64,000 bases of DNA from positions 1 to 64,000 of the forward strand of contig JAFLDZ010000017.1 in the NCBI GenBank assembly GCA_017302135.1. Direction: 5' to 3'. The translations under genes were made by a program, and so were the position numbers. Source of the DNA: Lysobacterales bacterium (GTDB lineage Bacteria > Pseudomonadota > Gammaproteobacteria > Xanthomonadales > Xanthomonadaceae). The notes under the pieces are model-generated. The model ran no database searches. It was not told the DNA's origin and worked only from the letters and a program-made list of their open reading frames with translations. Of this stretch, positions 34,756-44,526 are shown piece by piece (positions within the stretch are counted from its first letter, which is position 1; each line of letters begins with the position of its first letter).

Positions 34756-35682
34756 ATGGAACTTCTGGAATTGTTGGCCTCCTGCATCGAGCAGGGGCGG
34801 ACCTCTATTGCGCCGACGCTGAGCGACGGCATGGAACACGAACGACTCGAACGGCTACGGCAGTTGGGGGCGATGACGCAAGCGCGCGCGCAGGCGATAA
34901 TCTGCCCGCGGTGCCAGGCCCGCAGCGTTCGCGTGATCACTGCCGGTTCGGCGTTCTGCGCCGAGTGCGGGCAGGTCGCGCTTGCGGTGAAAGACATGCA
35001 GCGGCTCTCGCCCGATGGCGACTGGCTGCGGCGACGGATCGCGCAGGCGCTTGATCTGGCGGGCGAGTCGGCGTGGGTGGCGGTGCCTGGTCGGGTCTGG
35101 CGGATCGGCGATATTGGGCGGGCCGGTGCGCGCCACAGAGTGCTGTTCGGCCAGCAGCTGGCCGACGTGATGGTGCAGCGCGCGCTCCTGGCTGTGTGGC
35201 CGACTCATGTCGGGGAGATCTCGACAATCATGATCACGACAACCTCGATCGATCGCGTGTTCCTACCCGGCGTCCGGGTACGGCTCGTGCCATTGGCCGC
35301 CGCGTTTCGAGTGCGCGGTGGCGGACTGGTCGCCGACGAGGCGGTGTGGGCTGGCGCGCAGGCGGTGCCCGCGACCACGAACCAAGCACGTTATGGACCT
35401 TTCGCGCTCGACTTCAGAGATGTCCTGCTGGCGGGCGAATCCGAGCCAATTCCGCTCACTCACTCCCAGGCAGCACTGCTGCGGGTGCTATGGGAGCAGG
35501 CAGGCGCTTCGATCAGAGGGTCATTGCTCGTCCGCATGGCAGGTCTTGAACTTGAAAAGCCCGTCGATGCGTTCCCGCTGAACAAATATCCGGAAGCGAA
35601 TCGAGCTTATCGCACATTGGTACGTTCGGATCGACGCGGCGGGTACTGGTTGCCCCGAAAATCACTGGACGACTCGGCATGA
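34756..35682 (+). CDS. zinc-ribbon protein with possible winged-helix tail
   Basis: A 308-residue protein. Cysteines CPRC (50-53) and CAEC (68-71) form a likely zinc ribbon after a short helical start. Middle beta-rich segment of unknown fold. The C-terminal region 'LTHSQAALLRVLWEQAGASI' and 'YRTLVRSDRRGGYWL' resembles a winged-helix response-regulator-type domain, so nucleic-acid binding is likely. Paired with the preceding gene. The family is unknown to me. Confidence 0.5.
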   Translation: MELLELLASCIEQGRTSIAPTLSDGMEHERLERLRQLGAMTQARAQAIICPRCQARSVRVITAGSAFCAECGQVALAVKDMQRLSPDGDWLRRRIAQALDLAGESAWVAVPGRVWRIGDIGRAGARHRVLFGQQLADVMVQRALLAVWPTHVGEISTIMITTTSIDRVFLPGVRVRLVPLAAAFRVRGGGLVADEAVWAGAQAVPATTNQARYGPFALDFRDVLLAGESEPIPLTHSQAALLRVLWEQAGASIRGSLLVRMAGLELEKPVDAFPLNKYPEANRAYRTLVRSDRRGGYWLPRKSLDDSA

Positions 35683-35759
35683 TTGCGCATATTTGATGGA
35701 GAGACCGGTTCCCGACACCGCTTCACGACGAACGCAAGGCTGCGACCAAGGTCCGCGCG

Positions 35760-36030
35760 GAGCGGCACCAGCGAAAATCTCGACTCACAGGCCGCAACGT
35801 CGACATTAGCAGATCGAATTTTTTGCATTCGCTCAACGATGAGACGCTGCACACCGTCGACGCGCACCAGTCGCACGTCGACGGCCATGACCTACGATTC
35901 CAGCAACTGGCGATGCTGCTCCTCGGCAGTCCGCTGCCAGACGAAGGCAGTGACCGTGTCGTGTTCATCTTTGAGCATCACGAAGGTCACGCCGCTGACG
36001 GTTTCTGTCGCTGGCGCATTCGGGCCAGTC
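35760..36030 (-). pseudogene. dnaE2: Remnant of dnaE2 (error-prone DNA polymerase III alpha) 3' end
   Basis: On the minus strand three broken reading pieces line up with the DnaE2 C-terminus: 'RMRQRQ', then in another frame 'VSGVTFVMLKDEHDTVTAFV' with 'WQRTAEEQHRQLLES' and a stop, continuing in frame 'AMAVDVRLVRVDGVQRLIVE' and finally, after another frame change, 'DLLMSTLRPVSRDFR'. DnaE2 ends with an OB-fold of exactly this order (SGVTFVTLED, then the closing SRDF). Two frame changes and one internal stop in about 270 bp show it is dead. No imuA or imuB piece is visible. Confidence 0.7.
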
Positions 36031-36176
36031 TAGCGAAACTGACGTGTCTGCCGTTGAGTGCATTGGCTGATCGCCTATCTATATTCGCACTTGCAGCTCG
36101 CTGAAATTATCGAAGAATCAAAGACGGAATTCGCGCGTTGAGGGCACGATCGGCGGTGAGGGTAAAGCTCAACGTG

Positions 36177-39100
36177 CTACTGCTTTCGCCTTGTTCTCCT
36201 TCTGGGTGGAGCCGTGCCAGGCGTGTTTGTTGTTCTTTTATCGAGGTCGACGATAACGCTGCGAGTCTCGGGAGTATTGAACTCAAGCAGGCGTTCGAAA
36301 ATGTGTGCGCCAATCTCTTGATGCGAAGCACCTATCTCCTGCAGACGCAGAGAGACGGTAAGAAGATGTTCCGCCAAGAAGTAACGCGATGATTTGTGGT
36401 TGAAGAAATCGTCTCCGACTGCGTCCAGAACAGACCGTGCGACGTTGGCGACCAGTAGAGGTGCCGCTTCCAGCATCGAAATCAGGCACTCACCCAGATC
36501 GTCATTGGCAATCTGTCTTAGCAGGCTTGGCCGCGCCGCTATGTATTCGAGCAGCTCGCGGCTAGCCGCATCGGCTTTCAGCTGCCGTCGGTCGAAGACT
36601 TGGGCAGCAGCAGCCACAACTTTCTCGTCACCAGAATCTAGCAGCCGCAGCAAATAAGTGTGGATAACGGTGCGGAAATCTGACTCGGACCACAATTCGG
36701 CAGCGGCATAAGCGATTCCTGCGCGGCATCGAATCGAGAATGGATCATCTTCAATGTCTGCCAAGTGCCGCTCCAATCCCTCCAGCAAACCAGGCTCCTC
36801 CTCGCCTTTCAAAGCAAACCGGAGCATGAGTATTTCGCCCGCGGCCTGGGCTGAAAAAAAGGTTCGCGTGGCGATCAGTATGCCTTGCAGCGCATTGGCG
36901 GTTTCCGCCGATACCCAATGCTGGCCATGCGCGATCAGCACGACACCGGTTTTGAAGTTGCACAGACCGGGATAGGCACGGAACAAATCCAGTAGAAATC
37001 GCTGAGCATAATCATGATCGGCGTACTTCAACCATCTCAACTCATAAGCCAAGGCTCCCCAAACCTTAAGCCGCTCCTTGCGGCCAAGATGTGCCTCAAG
37101 TACGGAGAGCCATGCCTCCGCTCGCGGTGGTTCGAGAGACAGGCAGGCACGAGTCAGGGTCGAAAGGACTGGATAGTTGCCGTTGGGCAAGATGAAACCG
37201 CCGCCATAGCCCCACAGGATGCTGCCGGAGGCGTCTTTGTCCTCGGCATCGTCTTTGCTTTCGTCCGAGTCTTCACTGTCAGGATCGTCTTGCAGCCATG
37301 ACACCAGTCGCTCGAAAAGATTCTGCGGCAATGGCGACTCGGAATTCACAACCGAGCCGATGGCATTTGCCGCACTCTCGCGGAATTCTTGGCCGTCGAA
37401 GCCTATCTGGTTCAGTTCTAACACAAGCGAGTAAAGCGCCGAGGCATCGTATTTGCTCTCACCGAGCCCACGCAGCACGGCGCCTACTGCGACTTCGTTG
37501 CTGTCAGGTTTCATCTGACGGATCAGACGGATGGCCTTGTCTGGTAGCACCTTTGCGAGCTCGGACAGTTCGCGGCTTGCCTGAATTACTCCACCACGCA
37601 TAGGGTGCCTGGGGTGATCCCATTGCGTCTGATCAGTGAGTTCGGTGAACAGATTTAGGATATTTTCCTCTGATGCTTCTTGCATGGCAGCGGCGCTCAT
37701 GGGGCTGCCGATCCCCATCAACCCGGAGATACGGACATCCGCATCTTTTAGGCCAGGAAATGCTCGTTCCTCCTCGGCGACATGGCGGCGGCAGGACGCG
37801 CTCATCTGTTCTGTAGGGATGGCACGTAGTAGGCGCAGACGATGCTCGCGCGTCCACTGGATTCGATGAAGGCGCGTTTTTGCATCGCTGTCCGGAAAAT
37901 ATGCATACCTGTTCCAGTTGAGGATGGTTCGCTCAAGTTGCTGGATCTGTTCCTGGTTCAGATGCGGCGAGACGGCACGGATGAGACGATTGGAGTTAGC
38001 GTGCGGATCGCGATACGTGCCGATCACTAGGCGCCTGGGATCTTCAATCAGGAATTCGAGTGCCTCAGCAGGAGACTGGGAAGCGAGTTGCTGCAGGCCC
38101 CACGCAAGTAACCGCTGGACGGGCATCAAGTCGAGTTGTCGATTGGCCTGAAGGAACGCTCGGAAGTCCTCTGGATGGTGCGCTGCCAGAGACTTGACTG
38201 CGGCGATGATGGCGGAGATGAAAGGTATCTCGCGACGCTCGTCTGCATCGTCGAGTTCCGGAAAACGCGAGTCGACACTGCGATAACCGATGACGAAATC
38301 ATGCGCATCCTGCGCATAGTGCTGGATCGCTTTCAGAATCCACGGCCAGACCATTGAGATAAACCTGCCCGGCGCGGCTTCGGCAATCGACCGGAGATCG
38401 TGAAATTCCTGGCCATTTAGTAGTGTGGTTATGCGCTCCGTCTCTTCCTCAGGATTCTGCGCGTCTGCAGTCTCCTGCCGCAACCAGGCATCGAGCAACA
38501 ATGGCGCTTGGTCCGGATCCGCCTCGCTCACGATACCGATCATGTGGTAAGCCTGCCAACCCGAAACCTTTGTCCTAGCCAGGATCTGCTGGCACAAGCC
38601 GATGGCATTTGTATCCCACGCTGGCAGTTGTTCAAGCACGGCCCAAGTCAACGGGTCTCTCTCCACGATGGATTGCCAGTGGTTCCAGATCAGTTCCAAG
38701 ACGCGGGACTGACGGGCCGGAAGCGCGCGCCGGAGCACCGGCAAGGCAGCCCGAGCATCTTCTATTGGCAACCGCATGATCTCGACCAGGTGATCATCCG
38801 CCAGCCAGTCGAACCAACCCGGGCTTCCGGGGACAGTGGCGAGAATGCGGCTCCGGTACCAAGTTTCGCCCCACTTCTCCGCGACCAAGGTCGTTTCGCT
38901 GATACCAGGATTCGACAATTGCCCGAGGAACTCGATGAGCAACATTTTCAGGTGCAGGCGGAGATCGGCATGCCAAAGCCGTTCTATCTCCTGGGCGTAA
39001 GTCGGAGGGTCAACAGCGCGCATATACGCGAGCGAGTGCCAAAGCAACGGTCTGACCCGCAGGCTGTGCTGGCGCGCCAGCACAGTATCGGTCAGTCGGC

Positions 39101-40787
39101 CGGGCGTTTCGAGGAAGCTCCGTGCGCGAATGTATTCGTAGAAAGTCTGGTGTCGGAAGCCAACGCGACCCGCTTCGCAGAGTAGGATGCCGGACCGCGA
39201 GAGTCTTTGCAGCTCAAGATGGAAGGCATCGAACAGTGCTTCTGGCAGCCAGAGTACTTCGCGCTCTGCCATGCGCGCTGTGATGTCATACAGTGCCGTC
39301 CGCGAGCGTCCGCTCACATCCGACAGAACCACCTGTTTCCACAGCTCACCGAGCATGTGTTGGTACCCCAACAATAGATCCGCCTCGTCGGTGGTATTGA
39401 TGAGCTGTAGGAACAAGTTCAGGGTCTGGGGGGATCGCAGGTCTTCGCGGATTGATGCATTCCATCCCGCAGCATGGATGTTGTACTTCTTCAGAGTTTC
39501 CTCGACGTTGTCCCACGATGGCAGGTCGAGAACCATCGTTTCGGCATCAAGATTTCGCAGCCGCGTGTCGTGCCTGTGCTCGAACACGCGACATGAGGCC
39601 ACGATGTGGACATTCTGCACACCCGAAAGCCCGCGGATCAGATCCATGGGCGCACGCAATCGCGTGGAGTGTTGGACGACCAGGTCCGCGAGGGCATCCA
39701 GTTGGTCGACGAGAACGAGCACCTTCGCTTTCTTGGCAAGCAGGACTACGCATTCGATCGGGTCGGCGGGCAGGTGCAGATGTTCACCCAACGATGGCGT
39801 GTCGACGACGTTCTCGGATAGATAGTCCGCCTTGATCGCGAGAATGTGGATGCCGAGTGCCGCATGCTCCCGGGCCAATCTGGCGAGAAGTGCGGATTTT
39901 CCACAGCCTGGTTCGCCCAGTAAAAGCGTCAGTGAGGCGGACTGGCTGGCAATTCGCTCGCAAAGTAACTGTAATTCTGGGCGCTCCAGCCAATCGTCGT
40001 TGGGCAGCGTCGTCTTCCAGTTGACGAGGTCAGCAGACGCTGCGGCGAAGCTGCCGGCAACTTGGGCCGAATCCAGTGCAATCGCGTTTCGAATGAGACC
40101 TACACCACGTGCGCTCAGCACTTCTACGATCTGATCGCGAGTTACAGGACCAGGGGGCAGTCCCAGCCCGCTTTGACTCCTCCGCGCCATGTTGGTGAGC
40201 AGATCGACGGCGGTTTCGGGATCGTCGACCTCTGACCGTAGCGACAAGAGGTTGACGGCTTCCCACCCGTCGAAACTATGCAAGCTGCCGATCACGATAT
40301 GCCTGATCAGATTGAAAGCGGTTTCGTAGGGGCATTCTAGAACTCGTTGCAGTTTGGCGAGTGGCGATTTAAGTGTCGCGCTGGCCTGCGCCTCGAACAC
40401 ATCGAGCGTGCCGTAGTCGCGGGTGCTCTCGACCAGTGCTGCCAGTTCGCCGAATGGACTTTGCGAACAGAATTCGATGATTGCGCTTGGAGTCTTCTCC
40501 AACTGCCGATGCGCCTTGACCAATTCCTCTTTCAGATCTCGATCCGATATCTGCCAACTACCGTGACTGGGCTGGTTCTTCTTGGCTTGTATATGTCGGG
40601 TTTTGCCATCGTTGTAGGTGACGACAATATCGTCCACGTCAACGGTATCCGTCGATCCGGGGAGCGAGATCGCATCTACCTGAACGGATACGATGTCCGG
40701 ATCGGAAAGGAGCCGGATCAGCCAGTGCACGGCGACTGCGAGTTGATACTCATCTCCGCGGTGAGATCTTCTAGCAGCGATACTCAT
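36177..40787 (-). CDS. Avs-like STAND NTPase with N-terminal nuclease-like domain
   Basis: A 1536-residue protein. The N-terminal domain (about 8-150) has the restriction-endonuclease-like pattern 'GDEYQLAVAVHWLIRLL...VDVDDIVV...HIQAKKN', that is E, D and QxK of a PD-(D/E)XK/Cap4-Mrr-like fold. The STAND NTPase follows: Walker A GEPGCGKS (291-298), Walker B 'VLVLVDQLD' (356-364), 'VASCRVFEHRH'. The remaining 1000 residues are helical repeats, the usual target-sensing part. Avs proteins recognise phage terminase or portal and then activate the effector. ATG 40787 is preceded by GGGGGCAACGC. A C-terminal basic tail ends it. Confidence 0.72.
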   Translation of the reverse strand: MSIAARRSHRGDEYQLAVAVHWLIRLLSDPDIVSVQVDAISLPGSTDTVDVDDIVVTYNDGKTRHIQAKKNQPSHGSWQISDRDLKEELVKAHRQLEKTPSAIIEFCSQSPFGELAALVESTRDYGTLDVFEAQASATLKSPLAKLQRVLECPYETAFNLIRHIVIGSLHSFDGWEAVNLLSLRSEVDDPETAVDLLTNMARRSQSGLGLPPGPVTRDQIVEVLSARGVGLIRNAIALDSAQVAGSFAAASADLVNWKTTLPNDDWLERPELQLLCERIASQSASLTLLLGEPGCGKSALLARLAREHAALGIHILAIKADYLSENVVDTPSLGEHLHLPADPIECVVLLAKKAKVLVLVDQLDALADLVVQHSTRLRAPMDLIRGLSGVQNVHIVASCRVFEHRHDTRLRNLDAETMVLDLPSWDNVEETLKKYNIHAAGWNASIREDLRSPQTLNLFLQLINTTDEADLLLGYQHMLGELWKQVVLSDVSGRSRTALYDITARMAEREVLWLPEALFDAFHLELQRLSRSGILLCEAGRVGFRHQTFYEYIRARSFLETPGRLTDTVLARQHSLRVRPLLWHSLAYMRAVDPPTYAQEIERLWHADLRLHLKMLLIEFLGQLSNPGISETTLVAEKWGETWYRSRILATVPGSPGWFDWLADDHLVEIMRLPIEDARAALPVLRRALPARQSRVLELIWNHWQSIVERDPLTWAVLEQLPAWDTNAIGLCQQILARTKVSGWQAYHMIGIVSEADPDQAPLLLDAWLRQETADAQNPEEETERITTLLNGQEFHDLRSIAEAAPGRFISMVWPWILKAIQHYAQDAHDFVIGYRSVDSRFPELDDADERREIPFISAIIAAVKSLAAHHPEDFRAFLQANRQLDLMPVQRLLAWGLQQLASQSPAEALEFLIEDPRRLVIGTYRDPHANSNRLIRAVSPHLNQEQIQQLERTILNWNRYAYFPDSDAKTRLHRIQWTREHRLRLLRAIPTEQMSASCRRHVAEEERAFPGLKDADVRISGLMGIGSPMSAAAMQEASEENILNLFTELTDQTQWDHPRHPMRGGVIQASRELSELAKVLPDKAIRLIRQMKPDSNEVAVGAVLRGLGESKYDASALYSLVLELNQIGFDGQEFRESAANAIGSVVNSESPLPQNLFERLVSWLQDDPDSEDSDESKDDAEDKDASGSILWGYGGGFILPNGNYPVLSTLTRACLSLEPPRAEAWLSVLEAHLGRKERLKVWGALAYELRWLKYADHDYAQRFLLDLFRAYPGLCNFKTGVVLIAHGQHWVSAETANALQGILIATRTFFSAQAAGEILMLRFALKGEEEPGLLEGLERHLADIEDDPFSIRCRAGIAYAAAELWSESDFRTVIHTYLLRLLDSGDEKVVAAAAQVFDRRQLKADAASRELLEYIAARPSLLRQIANDDLGECLISMLEAAPLLVANVARSVLDAVGDDFFNHKSSRYFLAEHLLTVSLRLQEIGASHQEIGAHIFERLLEFNTPETRSVIVDLDKRTTNTPGTAPPRRRTRRKQ

Positions 40788-41146
40788 GCGTTGCCCCCTG
40801 GCGAAATTCGGTTGACGCAGAACGTGCCTGCCTTGATTGCGCATCTATTGCACAGTGACGAGCGCCACTGTCAGGACTCGGATTTCGAAATTACTTTTAT
40901 AGCGAGGTATACAAGCCGATGAAAGTCGCGAGCATTGCCAATATCCTGACACTGCTCCTGAACCCATGCTCATAAAGGTAATGCTTTGCGCAAAAAGCAT
41001 GTGTTGGGCAGCTTGCAAATGTAACTCTTGGCCGACAACGATCATACCAATCCACTGCAGCAGCGGCAGAAAGCAAGGCCGAGCCGATCAGCCCGAAACT
41101 GGGCCGCCACGTTGGCTTTCGGCATGTGGAGATTGGGCATCAGTGA
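40788..41146. other. Upstream region of the Avs-like gene
   Basis: About 360 bp without a convincing gene. It has an AT-richer promoter-like stretch on the minus strand and a small hairpin ATGCTTT-gcgcaa-AAAGCAT (40981-41000). A 66-codon frame exists on the minus strand but its composition is not protein-like. Confidence 0.4.
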
Positions 41147-44005
41147 TCAAACCATCCGCTGCGTTCGAACCGATTCGTCCTGCGTGGGCTGATTCTGTTG
41201 CTGCGCCAATAGCTGCGCCTGCTGCTGCGTCAAGGCGTCCAATTTCTGCAGTGACTGCTCAACCGGACGCTCGACCGCTTGCGCCACATCGGTCACGGAA
41301 CGACGTGCAGCAGGGTCGGACGGGTCTTGCCCTTGCACGACGAACAGCAGCGTTCCGGCTGCGATCTGCGAGCCGTCCTGCTGTCGTTTGCCGGTCTCGT
41401 TGATCGCGAGATGATCGGCTGAGGTGATCCCAGCCACCTTCGAATCGTAAAAAGCGCCCATCGTCAATCGCTCGCTGGTCGTATCGAATGTGCGCCCTCG
41501 TTCTGCATCGATGCTCGCCACGCCGCGTTCGATCTGTGTGTAGAGGCGATTGTCAGGATTGTCGGAGTCGCGCGGGTCGGGGAGACGTAAAGGCAACAGT
41601 GTCGACGACGCGGCCATCGCCATCGGGTCCGCGCCATTGACTGCGCGCTCTTGTCGCCGGTCGCCGTACAGCGCGTCGGGCTCGTCCGATCCATCTTCAC
41701 GCCGGCCGGCACTTGCCATCCGTACAGGAGCCGCCACCGCCTGACGGCTATCGTCCAACGACAGACCCTCCCGGTTCGCCTCGCGCTGTGCCTGCTCGCG
41801 CACGTCGCGACCGTTTTCAGATGCGCGTTCGATCGCATGCGGTGCGGTAGTCATCTCAGTCCGTGCCCGCTCGATATCAGCGGGTGTCGTTTCGGCGGCG
41901 ATCACGTAGGTCTTGCCGTCCGCGCCCAGGCGTAGGCTGGCGATGGCGTATCGGCCATCTGCCTGCGGCTGGGCCTGTAATGCGGTGGTGGTCGGGTCCA
42001 GCCCGTTCGCATCCCAAGTCGCGCGCACGGCGGTTGCGGCAACGGCGACCTGCTCAGCACTCGCATCGACGCCTGCGTTGCGATAGGCGCCCGCGACCGT
42101 GTCGCGCAAGCGCGCATCGGCGTCCATTGGAGGCACGGGCAGGATCTCGCGCGGTGGCGGCAAGCGCGCCTGCAGGACGTCGCGGGTTGCGTCCAGTTCT
42201 TCACGTAGATTGCCGGACGCGGTGCTGTTGTAGATCAACCCCGTGCTGACCCATTCGCCATCCGCACGGCGCTGGTAGCGGTTCTCGTCCGATGCGACCA
42301 GCGTATCCACATCCGTGCGGGCGTTGCGCACGGCTTGAGGTATTTCTCCATGCGCCGCCCAACCGTTACGGATGTACGTGTCTTCATAACGCGCCGCGAT
42401 CGAGGCCGGGCTGTTCGCGGCGTTCTCGACCACGATCTGCGCCGCTTGACGGTCCAACCGCGCGACAAGGGCCGCATCATCTGCGGTTTCGGTGCGATGC
42501 GGCGTCATTCCGCGCTCGACGAACGGGCCATACACCTCGCGTTGCCATTGCCCGCTCTCGGGGTTGCGCTCCCAGTTCGATGGCCGACTGCTGGGCGTAT
42601 CGCCTGCTCCTGCTGGAATCGAGAACGGATCGCGCTGTGCTGGCGGGCCGCCCAGCACCAGCTCAACCGATCGACTGGTCGCTTGATAATTGAGTGCGTT
42701 CTCCGTTGCTGGCGAAGCGCGAAGATCGCCGCGGCGAGCGTTGTCGATACTGTCGTCGCTGCGGTCGATCGGCGCCTCGCGCCGCCACCCCAATGCAGGA
42801 TTGTCTGGGTCGTAGGTCCACGTTTTACCGCCGAGCTCCTGATTGTAAATGCCACGATTGTCGTTCCACTCGGCGATCTTGTCGCCGACGAACACGCCCG
42901 CCACGCCGCCGATGGCGCCCGTCACCAACAGGCCTGGACCCGATTCGACACCTGCAACTGCGCCGGCCGCCATGCCGATACCAGCGCCTGTCCAGCCACC
43001 GACAGTGCGCGCGCCGAAATGGATCAACTCCGACTGGGCTGCGGTAGCGTTACCTTCACCATGTAGACGCTGCGCGGCACGCACGCTTTCCGCGCCATCG
43101 TAGACCTCCAGCGCGAGTCCAGCGACGCCAAGGGCAGCACCGGCACGACGCGGGCCGAGCGATCCAGTTCGCTCCGGAGACATTGCTGCACGTGCCAACT
43201 CGTCCAACTGCTGCCTGCCGGAGAGCGCATGCGCATTCGGCTCGCCCATGAGGTCTCCCATCGGGCGTGAGACCTCGTGAAAGGTCGGAGTTCGCCCTTC
43301 GATGGACGTCTCGCGGAAATAGTCGCGATTGTCGAGTTGCAGTTGGTCGCGCTCACCACGCAACGGCAAGCCCTGGGCGTTCACTGCAGTACGGATGATT
43401 CCAACATTGTCGTGCGAGTTAGCGACAATCATGTCGAACGCGGCCTGCGTTCCATGCGTTGTCTGCCGCGCCACAAGGGTTTCCCGCGGAATGCCTTCGA
43501 TGGTGGTAACTTCCGGATTGGCGAGAATCCGTGGCAACTCGGTCTGCCCAAACACGCGATCTGGGGACGCACCACTGGCGATCACTTTGACTTCGCCTCG
43601 AGTAGCATCAGCAAAGCGGGCCGATGCATCCGCCCAAGGTCCTTCAGTCGGGTGATACAACCAGTCGCCCGCCGCCCTCGCGGCTGGTGTTCTTTCGGTC
43701 AAGTCTTGGTAGCTGATACCGTGAGCTGTCGCGGTTGCCGACTGGAAAGGTCGCGAACTTAGAAACTTGTTGGCCTCGGTCCGATCAATCAGCCGCACGT
43801 CCTCTCCGGCATCTTCCATCGCTTTCACGATTTGCCAAGACGACACGCGGTCCGTCACGCCACCGCTGTACAAAACAGTCACGTTTCCGGGTGAATCGAC
43901 ACTCACTTGTCGAGCGAGTTCACGCAGAGCCTCCGGTGTCTGATACCGAGATGGCTCACGCAACAGTGCTTCAATCGCCTCATCAGAAGAAAGGGGCGCA
44001 CTCAT
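41147..44005 (-). CDS. T4SS antibacterial effector (X-Tfe) with C-terminal XVIPCD
   Basis: A 952-residue toxin candidate. The last about 145 residues (808-952) have the XVIPCD pattern: 'PRDSDNPDNRLYTQIERGVA', 'SERLTMGAFYDSKV..ITSADHLAIN', 'LLFVVQGQDP' and a Gln-rich tail 'LTQQQAQLLAQQQ'. This domain docks the VirD4 coupling protein of Xanthomonadales T4SSs. A Gly/Ala-rich hydrophobic segment lies near 340-380. The N-terminal 230 residues ('NVTVLYSGGVTDRVSSWQIV') are probably the toxin but match nothing I know. ATG 44005 overlaps the immunity gene stop. No T4SS genes are in the window. Confidence 0.82.
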   Translation of the reverse strand: MSAPLSSDEAIEALLREPSRYQTPEALRELARQVSVDSPGNVTVLYSGGVTDRVSSWQIVKAMEDAGEDVRLIDRTEANKFLSSRPFQSATATAHGISYQDLTERTPAARAAGDWLYHPTEGPWADASARFADATRGEVKVIASGASPDRVFGQTELPRILANPEVTTIEGIPRETLVARQTTHGTQAAFDMIVANSHDNVGIIRTAVNAQGLPLRGERDQLQLDNRDYFRETSIEGRTPTFHEVSRPMGDLMGEPNAHALSGRQQLDELARAAMSPERTGSLGPRRAGAALGVAGLALEVYDGAESVRAAQRLHGEGNATAAQSELIHFGARTVGGWTGAGIGMAAGAVAGVESGPGLLVTGAIGGVAGVFVGDKIAEWNDNRGIYNQELGGKTWTYDPDNPALGWRREAPIDRSDDSIDNARRGDLRASPATENALNYQATSRSVELVLGGPPAQRDPFSIPAGAGDTPSSRPSNWERNPESGQWQREVYGPFVERGMTPHRTETADDAALVARLDRQAAQIVVENAANSPASIAARYEDTYIRNGWAAHGEIPQAVRNARTDVDTLVASDENRYQRRADGEWVSTGLIYNSTASGNLREELDATRDVLQARLPPPREILPVPPMDADARLRDTVAGAYRNAGVDASAEQVAVAATAVRATWDANGLDPTTTALQAQPQADGRYAIASLRLGADGKTYVIAAETTPADIERARTEMTTAPHAIERASENGRDVREQAQREANREGLSLDDSRQAVAAPVRMASAGRREDGSDEPDALYGDRRQERAVNGADPMAMAASSTLLPLRLPDPRDSDNPDNRLYTQIERGVASIDAERGRTFDTTSERLTMGAFYDSKVAGITSADHLAINETGKRQQDGSQIAAGTLLFVVQGQDPSDPAARRSVTDVAQAVERPVEQSLQKLDALTQQQAQLLAQQQNQPTQDESVRTQRMV

Positions 44006-44445
44006 GCTTTGCGCTCCAAGCCCGGCACAAGTTCGACAGTGAACTCGGTACATTGAGCGAAGACGCCACCATCCTTGTAGGCTAGGAGCGCGGCCTCAAG
44101 GTCACGTAGGAATTCTTCTTGAGGTTCTGGTATCCCATCCGGAACGTCACGGCCATTGACTCGCACAAGCCCCCAACGCATCTGCCCCGGACCACCGGGT
44201 TTTCCAGAAAATCCAGCAGAGTGCAGCATCAGCGTGTAATCGCGAGAACTCCAATGGAACGTCCAGATCGTTTCGAAACTGTACTCCTCTCGGCCATTCG
44301 CAATGTTGCGAAGGTAGATGCCCCGTTCGCGATCGATCGTCCAATCTCGCGCATTCGTGCCTCCCACGACATGGTGCTTGTCGATCTCGCGCAGTTGATA
44401 TCTCTCGAAGTCCTCGGGGGAAATCCGTTCATTGACGAATGGCAT
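44002..44445 (-). CDS. putative immunity protein of the T4SS effector
   Basis: A 147-residue soluble acidic protein with no signal peptide, coupled by an ATGA overlap directly upstream of the effector, as expected for effector/immunity pairs. Beta-rich pattern with aromatic 'RDYTLMLHSAGFSG' and 'PEPQEEFLRDLEAALLAYKD'. Absence of export signal suggests the toxin acts in the cytoplasm, unlike the periplasmic peptidoglycan-targeting X-Tfes (inference). Assignment rests on position only. Confidence 0.55.
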   Translation of the reverse strand: MPFVNERISPEDFERYQLREIDKHHVVGGTNARDWTIDRERGIYLRNIANGREEYSFETIWTFHWSSRDYTLMLHSAGFSGKPGGPGQMRWGLVRVNGRDVPDGIPEPQEEFLRDLEAALLAYKDGGVFAQCTEFTVELVPGLERKA

Positions 44446-44526
44446 CGGTGGTCCTTGGAGGGTGTCCTGAGAGATACCGATCCTAACGTCTGGCTAGAGT
44501 GCGCCGCAAGCGATTGACACGCCTTG

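Noticed and set aside
40981..41000. ATGCTTT/AAAGCAT hairpin as a terminator
   Set aside because: Weak stem and no T-run; kept only as a note in the intergenic entry.
40845..41045. 66-codon minus frame upstream of the Avs-like gene
   Set aside because: No ribosome site, non-protein-like composition, and it overlaps the likely promoter.
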